Below are positions 48,661-62,034 of a stretch of DNA of 64,000 nucleotides, piece by piece. Both the position numbers and the translations under genes were made by a program. This stretch comes from Panicum virgatum (taxonomy: Eukaryota > Streptophyta > Magnoliopsida > Poales > Poaceae). Numbering within the stretch: position 1 is the first letter of the stretch; each line of letters begins with the position of its first letter. The notes beneath the pieces are model-generated. The model worked only from the letters and a program-made list of their open reading frames with translations. It did not search any database and had not been told where the DNA came from. The DNA lies in NCBI RefSeq assembly GCF_016808335.1, contig NC_053138.1:11959900-12023899 (forward strand), in the 5' to 3' direction.

Positions 48661-51600
48661 CTCGTCCTTATGGATTATGTAAATATTTATTCAACAGAAA
48701 AGTTGGTTATGATGGCTCTGATATTTATTTTTCATATACTGTCATCCCACATTTTTGTGCTTTAAAGAAATAATATTTGAAGGAACAAAGGTGTATTGTG
48801 GACCCAACCATTGCCATGTCCGGGACAACAAAATGCACGGCTTAGTCTGAGGGCCAAAGTTTGGAAGCTTACTTACCAATCAGAATGGGTCAAAACACCC
48901 TAAAAGTTGCAAGTTTGGAAGCTCCATTAGCAAAGCATACTTAGAAGCTTAAAAATGATTGAACTTTGGCACAGCCTACTTAGACTGTGTTTCAAACTCA
49001 ATCTGGATTAATGATACAAAAATGATAAATTCACTACCATGTGTGGGCCAAAAATGTAGGGCTTAGTCTGAGGGCCAAAGTTCTCCAATGCTCTGGTAGT
49101 CTGGTTTTGTGGTTCGAGGACCATAAAGGTAGACATGCACGGAATTGTATAAGATGTTCAAGCAATCATGGAAACTAGAACGCAGACATACAAATCATGA
49201 ATAGCAAACACAATGCGACGAAAGATTGTGTGGGCCTTGCTTTTAGTGAAAGGATATTTTTGTCCACGATACGTAAAGAGAAGGTAAAAACAATAGCAAG
49301 TGCGCAGCAAGAACAAGAATTCATGTTACCTACATATATTTGGTAAACCATTGTTGGTCATTTAAATTGAAAATGTAATGTAAATATAAAAACGTACCCA
49401 TGGAGCTTAAGACGCAAGAAAATGCACTAGCATGCGCTTACCAGCCTAAATTTGTATCCCCATCCAATGTCAGCACACAATTAGATTATATATTAGCACT
49501 CAACAAACATCAGGAACAATGTCAATAAGAAGAATCAGTACCTCTTCTGGAGTTAAAGGCCACTTTCCAATAAGCCTTCTTCACCTGCAGTCAAATATCT
49601 TTTCTGGAAAATGTTCTTTCCGATACTTCAACAGGATTTCCTTTTCTTTAGGTGTGAATATGTCGAAGCACCTGCAGTTTTCATTTTGGGAGTAAGGTAT
49701 GCTCATCTCTAGCAACACAAAAATTACATGGCAAGACACACAAGTAATAACCACTGCATATAACAGATTTTCCTATATACATTATCAACAATAGTCAAAA
49801 TTAATGAACTAAATAAGACAATAGTTTTCTAAAATTCTAGTACCCAGGATTGAAAATGGCCATTATGACTTCATCTTAATAATTTGATATCAATGAATGA
49901 ATAAATGGTATGAGTTCCCCGTAAGGGCCATGTTTGGCCCTCATCAAGACTTTCCTACGCCTACAACAACAAAGCCTTTTAGTCGCAAATGAGTTGCCGT
50001 AGGCACTTTAGCTTGTTACAGAAAAAATCCAGGGATTGACTTCTCCATCAATGGATACACAGCATTAAGCAATCACATACTGTGATTTGATCAAAGTCCT
50101 ACCCGGCATATGCAAGCATATCCAGCTCAAACCGAAGATGAACTGACATGAAATGGCCTTCTGAACGGAGCTTATTCACTATATCACTGCTTGTTTTCAT
50201 GATATCTGCCTTAAATCGTAGTGCATGATTATTCACCCTGCATCTCAATCTCTGGAGCTCTGGATCATCAATTTCTTCTGCCAAATGGTGTGAAAATGGA
50301 GTTAAATATATCGCACCATACTTCCTTATCTTCTCCAGTGCAGTTGTTCTGTACCAAGTAACTGGTGCATCTCTAGGTGGGTCAATTTGTAAGGATAAAA
50401 AGGTATTCCATAAGTATAGAATATCTAGAAAAAAGAATGACTTTTCAAAGATATAGAAAAGGTGAATTTAGTATAGCTAAATTTAGTGTGCAATGCTATA
50501 AATATATTCACCTTATATGCTCTGAGCTTCTTGGTCTTTCCTTGTGCAGTTATTTTTGGAACGCTCATAACAATTCGAACATCATATTTCAATGTCTTGA
50601 TGAAGTGGGGAACATCATATATATCTACAAAACCACTGGTCCCGTACATAAATGCAAACAAACAAAAAAAAAGTCAATACCAAACCAAGAACAATCTTGC
50701 AAAGCCAGAGAAGAAGTGAAATCAATGTCAATGTAGAAAAATTGGAGCTCGTTATAATTACCAAATAAATTATCTTGCAAGGAGTGCAGCATACTAATAT
50801 GCAATAGCCACCTTATTATTTGAAAATCATAGTCAGGTGTTAACCGATAGTTTTGGGTTTGTCAACTAACTTTCACCATAGCTTCTAACATCTTCATGAT
50901 CGCATTACCCAAAAACAAAAAATAAGGATTTCAAAGCGTGTCAATAATATCTGCACCGTTACCTTTAATAAAAAAAAGTTTCATTTTTTTTTACAACTTA
51001 GCTCACAATTCATCTTGTATACTATGAATGTTTCAGGCAAGAATGCTGAAAAGGTGACAAACTGTAATGACCTAAGGGTTTGTAGACTGTAAAAGTTCCT
51101 CCTAGTCCTATTAGGATGAACTCATCTTAAGATTCTTAACAGTAAAAGTTTCTTCTAAAGTTCTACTGTAACGAAGTAATCTTTCCAACAAATTCTGACA
51201 CTGCAAATTAGTTTATATAGATACATTTTCATCATTTTAGAAGTATGCTACTTTCCAATAACCTGACTAGTAGTTATGAAGTCCTAATTATCTACTATCA
51301 CCTGGACTCAAATACTTCTACAAAGTTAATCAACATTTGGATTATGTCAATATCTTATGGTAATACCATGTACATTAGGCATAAAAAGCATTATGAAACT
51401 ATATAAATCAATCAATGCAAACTGCAGAATATTTGATAAGAAAAGTTGTACAGTGAACTTTAGGGGACACTGCTTTTACTTTGCAGGAAGAAAAAAAAAT
51501 ACTCCCTCCGTCCCAATATAAGCGCATTTCAAGGACCGGGGGAGCAAATTAACGTACATGGCAAATGACCATTTTACCCCTGTTCAGATGTTACAGATGG

Positions 51601-51929
51601 ATTGAAAATGCAGTAATGATTGCAGTGTACTTGAAAGCCAGATACGTGCCACGTTTACAGTAAAAAAGGGCGTACCCAGTGCCGTAGGCTTCCAGCACTG
51701 TGCGGGGTAAACTTGAAAGCCAGCCGTATGCCACGTTTACACTCCAGAACCTCCTGGAAGAGAAAAATCGCACCAATGTACTAGAACCATTTACAAAGAG
51801 AAAAGTGGCGCCATTACAGACATGCAAAATTTGAACTGCCGGGCGCCATAGCAGCAGTGCCCCACTATATAAGCACATCACATGCTCCAGATCATCCATT
51901 TCAGCCTGCAATCCAGTTCACCATCAGCC

Positions 51930-54309
51930 ATGGCCATTGATCTAAACACAATACCAGATGAAGAAGCTGAACATCACTTGCCTGATCTAAATGGAGAACT
52001 ACTAGATGAGCAAGCAGATGAAGTCCATGTCCTGCAAGATGAAGTCCTCCGGCTTCAAGAAGCTCAGTCCCAACTTCTCCAGGAAGATGAGTAGGTTGCT
52101 ATGCATGGAATAGATCTCAACATTGATCCTTCTGAGCTGCAACAACCTAATGAAGGTAATGTGTTCTCTTAGTTATATAAGTTCACCAAGACTATCAATC
52201 ATTTTATAGTGTGGCAAATTCATTAGAAAGGGGTAAAACAAGTAACCTTTGGGCTACAGTATTAAGTTCAACACCTGATCACCTTTTTTCCATTATAGAC
52301 ATGACAGAGTACATGCAAGACTATGGTGTCGATGCTGATACTACAGACATAGCCTTTCATGAACATGAGCAGGTTACTATGCATGGAATAGATCTCAATG
52401 TTGATGCTTCTGAGCTGCAACAACCAAATGAAGGTAATGTCTTCTCTTAGTTATCTCAGTCCACCAAGGCTATCAATCATTTTATAATGTGCCACATTGA
52501 GTACAAATGGGTCAAACAAGTAACCTTTGTGCTACAGTATTAGGTACAATAACTGATCACCTGTTTTCATTGTAGACATGATGGAGTACATGCAAGACTA
52601 CGGTGTCAATGCTGATATCACAGACATAGCCTTCTATGACCATGAGCAGGTTGCTATGCATGGAATAGATCTCAACGTTGATCCTTCTGAGCTGCAACAA
52701 CCAAATGAAGGTAATGTGTTCTCTTTGTTATATCAGTCCACCAAGGCTATCAATCATTTTATAATGTGGCACATTGATTAGACTTGGTCAAACAAGTAAC
52801 CTTTGGGCTACAATATTAGGTAGAAGAACTGATCACTTGTTTTCATTGTAGATATGATGGAGTACATGCAAGACTATGGTGTGGATGCTATACTGCAGAA
52901 GCCTTTGATGAGGATGAATTAGACGACTCAGATCTTGAATATCACCATGCAAATGAAAATATTTCACATCAGTCCAGGAATTTGACAGAAACTGAAAGGC
53001 ATAAAATTTATGCAGCATTGCTCGAGAGAAGTATGCATGGAAGATTAAAAAGGAACACTACAACTAGAGTTGCCGAAATGTTACAAGTTAGTAGGTATCA
53101 AGTGCAACGTGTGTGGCGGAGGGTTAAGGAGTGCCGTGCACAAGGAAGACCAGTGGATGTTAGATCAAGGAAGCCAATGAACTGTGGGCGCAAAACAAAA
53201 CAAGTCCATCTATCAGAGGTTCTTAGAGTTCCCTTGCATAAGAGGACTAATATACGATCTCTAGCTAAAGCCATTGGTGTACCAAAGAGCACTGTGCATA
53301 GGTAGTTCAAGGAAGGGAAACTACGACGCCACTCCAACACACTAAAACCTCTATTGAAGGAAGTAAACAAGACAGACAGACTACGGTGGTGTATTTGCAT
53401 GTTAGATCAAAGGACATTACCAAATGAACCTAAGTTCATTGACATGGAAAACATCATCCACCTAGATGAGAAGTGGTACAACACCACAAAAAAGAACAGG
53501 ACCTACTATTTACTCCCGGAAGAGGAGGACCCATACAGGACTGTGCAAAATAAAAATTCTATTGGCAAAGTTATGTTATTGACGGCAGTGGCCAGACCTA
53601 GATATGATGATGCAGGTAATTGTACTTTTGATGGAAAGATAGGAGTGTGGGCGTTTATCAGAAAGGTACCACACTTGTTTCACTTTCTTACATTAATTTG
53701 CGGTTCTAATTTGTGATCCTTACATTAATTAGCAAAATGAAGAAGCCGTAATAGAGGAAGGGGAACCCTAGTCACCAAGTCTATCAAGGTAGATCGAGAT
53801 ATGATGAGGTCGTATATGATTGCTAAAGTTCTGCCAGCTATTGTTGCACGATGGCCTCGAGAAGATGTAGGAAGGACCATTTGGATCCAGCAAGATAGGC
53901 CCCTTCGCACGTGCCAGTGAATGATGAACAATTTGCTGTTGCTGTAGCACAGACAGGGATGGACATACAGATCATCAACCAACCTCCAAATTCCCCGGAT
54001 ATGAATGTACTAGACCTAGGCTTCTTTAATTCTCTTCAATCCTTAGCCTATGGTACGATCTCTGGGAGCATAGATGAGCTGATTGCGAATGTGCAAAAAG
54101 AATTCAATGAATGTGATCCATCAACTTTGAATAGGGTTTTTCTCACACTACAAGGCTGTTTGATTGAGGTAATGAAAGATGGTGGTGGGAATAGATACAA
54201 GATTCCTCACATGGACAAAGATAGGCTTGAGGCACTAGGTATGCTGCCTAAAAGCCTTACTGTGGACCGCCAGTTATATGAGAATGTGATGCAGTCTTTA
54301 AGTAACTAA
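51930..54309 (+). pseudogene. plant Mariner-like transposase, inactivated
   Basis: The ATG at 51930 begins MAIDLNTIPDEEAEHH, followed by several exon-like modules. The DNA-binding region starts at about 52982 (two helix-turn-helix parts, including TRVAEMLQVSRYQVQRVWRR and IRSLAKAIGVPKSTVHR). The catalytic region has HLDEKWY (first Asp, about 53458), WIQQD (second Asp, about 53894) and PPNSPDMN (third Asp, about 53998), the DDD signature of plant mariner transposases. Lesions include TAG at 52092-52094 and 53303-53305, a 1-bp loss near 52888, and further frame changes between about 53750 and 53930. An intron probably runs from about 53669 (AAG|gtacca) to an acceptor ttag at about 53731. Confidence 0.88.
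52092..52860 (+). repeat. tandem 277-bp repeat duplicating a 45-codon exon of the transposase
   Basis: The donor sequence gtaatgtg/gtaatgtc recurs at 52156, 52434 and 52711. Each unit is an intron ending ...tag plus a 135-bp exon (52299-52433 and 52576-52710) encoding MxEYMQDYGV...IDLNVD.SELQQPNE. The end of the first exon and the start of the next (from about 52852) are further partial copies. Each exon is a multiple of three and phase-1 at both ends. Confidence 0.8.
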
Positions 54310-54872
54310 CTGTATGGATAATGTTGTACAAACCACAGCTTTTGTAATTAAGAATTAGGCACAGCTGTATAAAACTCTGCTTTAAGCAACTGACTCTCAG
54401 GTTTAAGATTTTACAAGAAGACTCACTACCTTTGATCGATTTAGTTTTCTAATTTGGTCAACATTTGCCTTTAAATGTCTGGGTATTCGTATGTAGAAAA
54501 TATTAAACATGACATAAAAATAATTGGATATGGCGAAGTAATAACCTATTTCAGTCCATTGCTTTCACGTAGTAGCTTGCCGTCTCATGATCCTTGTGGT
54601 CTGATAAATGATATATCAAATAATTAGTACATATAAGCACGCCCTCTCATCATGTTGCAAAACATAATACACAAATTTATATTTAAGGGTCACATAATGG
54701 TTCGATGAACACCACTTAATTATTAGACAAGCATCATAACTTAAACATACATATTCAGTAGCACATATGAACAGCTATTAGCACATATAAACATTCACCA
54801 TCACACATAGTAGACATCCTGATCCCACATCAATATTATTTTATCATCACACATCAAGCATCAGCAAATGAA

Positions 54873-55748
54873 CTAGGGTTTGAAGAAAGCAGGCACCATA
54901 ACCTTGAACATGCTGACAAAGACGTCTTGGAAGGTAGGATCCATTTGGGCAAGCAACTTATTCATGCGGGCAGCCACCTTTGGGTGCATCTCCTCGCTGG
55001 TCCCTACGCTAGTTGCAACCTTAACGGCATCTGTGGCGCCCCCGTCGGACGCAACCTCGACGGCATCAGCGGGGACGCCCTTAGTCACCACATCGAAGCC
55101 ATCCTCCGCAACTCCGACGGACCCAATCGAGATGGTTTCGGTGGGGACTCCAACAATGGCCATCTGGGCGCCATCCGCGGCACCCGAGCCGGCCCCAAAA
55201 TCGGCCATCTCCACGCCGCCCGCATCCACCACCATGCCGGACTCTTCATCCTCGGAGTCTGGGACGTAGACGTCGCCATTGGCGTCAACTCTCATGCGTC
55301 CCACCATTGTGATGCGGTGCCCGCGGACACAGATCCAAGCATCCTTAGCCGAGTCGGCACTGCTTGGCTTGATCTCTGAATCGATGGCGCCTGGCTTGAC
55401 GATGTGGCCGACGCTCCCACTTGCGCCACCGTGCGTTTCAATCCTGCGGTCACCAGACTTGCCGTTGCCACCGCCGGACTTCACGAGACCACGGATCCCA
55501 TGGTGGGGCTTCATCTGCTCAGCACCGCTTGCGCTAGTCATCTTGCTGCGACCCTGCATCCGCCAGCTACGGCAGCGCATCCTGCCATCTGCAACCATGG
55601 CTACCGGGGGGAGGATCGATAGAGGTTGCTGGTGCTGTGGTGCGGGTCTGCGAAGGGGAAAGGAGAGGCGACGAAGGGAGGCGTCTCCCCGGCACAATGA
55701 GGATAGAAGCCTCGATGGGGAATTGGAGGAACGAGTGGACGAGAGCAT
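54873..55748 (-). CDS. intact 291-codon ORF of unknown function within the Mariner-like element
   Basis: The ATG at 55748 lies about 210 bp inside the right terminus and reads away from it; the stop is TAG at 54873-54875. The N-terminal third is Ser/Arg-rich. The middle is Gly/Lys-rich and then acidic (YVPDSEDEESG at about residues 168-178), followed by a Val/Ala/Gly-rich, repeat-like stretch. The last 36 residues look helical and hydrophobic (MNKLLAQMDPTFQDVFVSMF). I recognise no domain. Its sequence is more GC-rich than the transposase region. It could be a captured host exon or an accessory gene of the element. A chance frame cannot be excluded, because GC-rich DNA lacks stops. Confidence 0.45.
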   Translation of the reverse strand: MLSSTRSSNSPSRLLSSLCRGDASLRRLSFPLRRPAPQHQQPLSILPPVAMVADGRMRCRSWRMQGRSKMTSASGAEQMKPHHGIRGLVKSGGGNGKSGDRRIETHGGASGSVGHIVKPGAIDSEIKPSSADSAKDAWICVRGHRITMVGRMRVDANGDVYVPDSEDEESGMVVDAGGVEMADFGAGSGAADGAQMAIVGVPTETISIGSVGVAEDGFDVVTKGVPADAVEVASDGGATDAVKVATSVGTSEEMHPKVAARMNKLLAQMDPTFQDVFVSMFKVMVPAFFKP

Positions 55749-57070
55749 TCCAGAGTATCGTCTTTTTTTTTAATATACCAGCGTGACCCATCCGGCAAAA
55801 GAGGAAATAAAAAAAATCTAGTGCTGCATTGCTACGTGTTCCTCTGCCACGTTTCCAGCTAGTGCTGCACTATCTGTGCAACCTTCAGGCCTAAACGTGC
55901 CATTATTCCGGGACAAAATTTGAACCACAAACGTGCACTTAAACTGGGACGGAGGGAGTACTGCTCAGACAGAAGGAACCATAAAGAAAACAGGGTTTGT
56001 GGTAACTTTGCATGCAATGATCTTCCTGCATGATAGACATTTCAGACTTGCGTACCTCTCATCATCCCAGAATGAATTTGTGTCTAACTCTGGCAGCACT
56101 AGTGTAGCATTCATGATTCGTGCTGCAACAACAGCATTACATATCTACAAAATCAAGGCAGCAGTAATCTTAAATCTCTTAGTTATGTTGCCATGAATAC
56201 ATAAAGCTTGCATGATGAAAATTCTTTATATTAATCATACAGCAGTGCGTTGTTGGGTCAAGCCACCATTGCACCAGACACGCAAGCACCCATTGCTCTC
56301 AGATTCAGTTAGTGGGGCTGCAAGTATAGAGATCGAATTTCAGGATTTCATTTTGCCATCATCCAGAATGGCATAAGACCAGATCAGTAACTTCTTGGAG
56401 GATACAGATAGAAACTTACGAGGCCAATAGGTGCGTGGTGCAGAAGATGCTCTCCAACCATCTGAATCTGCAGTTCTCCACAACTCATTTACAACAGAAT
56501 CCTTGAGTAGTAGCACTGATGTCAGTATAAGATGTAATTTGGTAGAAATTCAAATAAGCATTGTATATACAATTCAATTCAATTCAATGCATTTAGCATA
56601 ACACAATTCAATCCCAGGACCTTTCACTTACTTTAACTTTGCTATCGCCCTTCACTCCAAGCCAAACAGAAGAAACAGCAACGAAATCAGTGTAGAAACA
56701 GGAGTTGGCGAGGCGGGCACACCTGGACCCTGTAGGTGCCGAGGGGACCCACGGAGGAGGACCAGAGCCAGATGGTGCCGGTCGCCAGCGCCGCTACGGC
56801 GACCCACAGCCGCGCCGGTCCGCGGTGCCGGCGCAGCAACATCTCGCTGCCGAGGCCCCTGCAAGCGCGGTTCGCCGAACCAATCGAATCAGAAGCTCAA
56901 AGTAGATGGGGGTTATTCGGATAGCTGGCGAGTCTCTCCTCTCGCGGCGGCTTCGACTACCCGCGCATTTAAAGCCTCCGTTTCCATTTACTAATTGGAA
57001 TTTTTGACAAATCCCAAGGTAATCTCCCCGCGCGTGGGAATACCAAATAATTGGAAACTTCGGACGGGCC

Positions 57071-57335
57071 AGGCTCACGCGCTATGGCCTGAAGGCCTTC
57101 ATCCAGGGCATCATCGCCGGAGGAACGGAGAGCTCGGGGGTGACGATAGAGTGGGCCATGTCGGAGCTCCTGCGCCGGCCTGACGCCATGGCCGCCGCGA
57201 CCGACGAGCTCAACCGTGTGGTCGGCCGCACGCGCTGGGTGCACCCGGTGGCCCCGCTCCTCGTCCCGCACCAGGCCCGAGAGAAACAGGGACCCGTCGT
57301 CCCCGCGCAGCAGCTGGAGGTCCCGCGCGTGAGAC
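57071..57335 (+). pseudogene. cytochrome P450 fragment (I-helix region), internally deleted
   Basis: The open frame encodes RLTRYGLKAFIQGIIAGGTE, containing the I-helix oxygen-binding motif AGGTES, then TIEWAMSELLRRP and VVGRTRWV. It then jumps directly to HPVAPLLVPH, which in CYP71-clan enzymes lies about 20-25 residues further on after the ExxR helix. So the K-helix ExxR is deleted, and neither the N-terminus nor the haem-binding Cys region is present. It lies in the gap between the divergent 5' end of the O-fucosyltransferase gene and the 3' end of the malic enzyme gene. Confidence 0.8.
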
Positions 57336-57339
57336 GGAG

Positions 57340-58677
57340 GCCGGAGCCGGCGACCCCGACCTGAGATCTTTGTTGTTCCAGAATGCGGGATCAGAACGGT
57401 GAAATCGCAAATTTCTCCTCGTCCTCCTGTGCCTTGCATCCGCTACAACCGAGAAAGAAATCATCCGAAGAAGAGCTGAGCCTCGAAAAAATAAGGTAAA
57501 ATAGGCGTTCAGTCCATCAACTTTAATTCGAGTGTTAAGTTAAATAGACTAATATAGCCTTTCAACTTTTATTTTTAAATCAAACTCATATTTATAGTGA
57601 TATTATACTCCATAATAACATAAAATTTGTGTAAAAGGTCATCTTTACTCGTGGCTCCTTCCCCTTCTAAATTCATTTAGGAGCTATAAACATCACAAAA
57701 TGTTTAATTTGGAACGCAAAATTTTATTTACGCATGCATGATATTGTATTGCAGACTCATGGAAAGTAAATTTAAAGCTACTTTACATAACTACGTACTA
57801 ACATGTAAAATGCTGCGAAAAGTTAAGCGAACGGTGACACTAAATTGAGGAGTGGAAAAAGAAATCAAGGATAAAAAGAAAAACTAAAACTAAAATGCAT
57901 GATATTTGAAGCTCTCATGTTTCAGGTTTGCAATTTTGAATTTTCAGTGGCTAGAGAAAAACTAAAACTCACGAAACAGATTAAACTAAACAATACGTTG
58001 CTCAAGTACTTGGCGGTCTATATATAATTGTCAAAAGATAGTTTTCTTTGTGCATTGTATGCAAGAACTAATTTAGACAGTTTGAAGCCCACAAATAAAA
58101 CCATTTCGTTAGGGGTTGGGCCGTTGGACCGACAAATCAGCGGCCCAGAGAATGCCAATGAGACTACCAGGTGTGAGAATTTTGTTAGATTTCGTAAATA
58201 ACATTTCTATTTTTTTTAGAAACATTTAGATTCGCAAAAGGGGCAGATGTGCATCGAAATATCATATGGATTTTAAGATAATTTTGTAAAGAAACCGACG
58301 CAGATCTCAATTAGGCGAAACTGAGCCAACTTTGGCACCAATCAAATCAAATGTATCTCTCTAGCATTACACTGGTTTCATAAGTAGAAGTAGTATAAAG
58401 ACTCCACAAATTTGTCAGAAGAATGAACGAAAAACACACCCGTGCTGTGATTGACCACTACATAATAAAGTATAAAAAATGACTGTCGACCTGTAATGGT
58501 GTGGTATGCCGTATACGATACACAAAAGTACAGTACTACAAAACAACGTTTAAACTCCTCTAGCAGCAGCAACAAGCTCCAGCTGAACAAATTTATTCAC
58601 CGACTCACTCACGACGACCCTGCAGCAGCAAAAATGGTGCCCCTCCTTTCCTCCTCGGCCGCCGGCAGCAATGGTGC
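57340..58677. other. intergenic region
   Basis: It lies between the P450 fragment and the malic enzyme stop codon. Apart from the dispersed repeat at 57908-58040, nothing was recognised. The last part should be the 3' untranslated region of the malic enzyme gene. Confidence 0.4.
57908..58040. repeat. dispersed repeat, copy 2
   Basis: It matches 46784-46967 in the same orientation, without the approximately 45-bp segment in the middle. The two copies bracket the O-fucosyltransferase gene. Confidence 0.6.
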
Positions 58678-61629
<2,952 letters not shown>

Positions 61630-61758
61630 GGCTAGTCTCGACGGTCTCTCTCGGGTAGCAGCAGCGACGCGGTGGATCCTCCTGGTCGGTGTGGCTAGCT
61701 ACCTCTGGTGCTTCGTCGTCGTTCGGATGCGGAGGGAGGAGGCCCGGCGGTGGCGCGG

Positions 61759-61770
61759 ATTTATAGGGCG
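61759..61770 (-). promoter_or_regulatory. TATA box of the malic enzyme gene
   Basis: The minus strand reads CCCTATAAATCC about 130 bp upstream of the ATG (61629), a good match to the plant TATA consensus, with a GC-rich 5' leader between. Confidence 0.65.
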
Positions 61771-62034
61771 CCGGGCGCGGCAGGGGGGCGGGGTGGGCCT
61801 GGAAAGTAGGCTCGGGCGACCCGCCACCGCCAGGGGGGCGTGTGAAAGGGAGGAAAGGTCGGGAGTCGGTGGCGGAGAGGGCACGCGGAATAGTAAGCGC
61901 GCCCGCGACGATCTCCACCCAAGCCCAAGGATCGGAAACCCATGGGTAGGTGGTGGTGGTGGCGGCGGCAAGAGTCTTGGCGGTCGTGGGCGGGCGGCGG
62001 TTTCCAACTTTCCATTTCCATGGCGGGCGCTTTA
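61771..62034 (-). promoter_or_regulatory. proximal promoter region of the malic enzyme gene
   Basis: It is a GC-rich stretch between the TATA box and the transposable element starting at 62035. The region is short, so the element lies within about 400 bp of the start codon and may limit or supply regulatory sequence. I identified no specific factor sites. Confidence 0.35.

Larger units (their letters stand above)
51502..55958 (+). mobile_element. full-length Mariner-like element (4.46 kb) in intron 4
   Basis: The termini begin CTCCCTCCGTCCCA on both sides (inverted), and TA target duplications lie at 51500-51501 and 55959-55960. These ends are the Stowaway MITE termini, so this is the kind of element that could have mobilised them. 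The interior holds a degenerate transposase (plus strand, 51930-54309) and an intact ORF on the opposite strand (54873-55748). It is unusually long because of tandem exon copies and the second ORF. Confidence 0.9.
47610..56842 (-). pseudogene. plant O-fucosyltransferase family gene, eight exons, probably inactivated
   Basis: Exons (minus): 56842-56723, 56501-56420, 56317-56241, 56144-56056, 50635-50512, 50386-50103, 49671-49542, 48248-47610; 1545 nt, about 514 aa, as in the family. The start encodes a short basic N-terminus and a membrane anchor (about 11-29). The donor-binding region shows CNGGLTQQRTA and ICNAVVAARIMNATLVLPEL, then the conserved HFMSVHLRFELDML and the C-terminal blocks YLASGKIFGGKRF, LAGSAVDYMVCLLSDIF and SFYTNSWPECFCQ. 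Such enzymes use GDP-fucose in the Golgi or ER lumen. There are two faults. Exon 6 can stay in frame only if intron 5 ends in AA (50388-50387). Exon 7 has an in-frame TGA (49583-49581, codon 289) where relatives have an acidic residue. Either assembly errors or a decaying gene could explain this. The long fourth intron (50636-56055) holds a Mariner-like element. Confidence 0.8.

Noticed and set aside
56652..56905. ORFs on both strands around the first O-fucosyltransferase exon
   Set aside because: They are alternative frames of the GC-rich first exon; only the frame starting at 56842 gives the basic residues, membrane anchor and a donor that fits exon 2.
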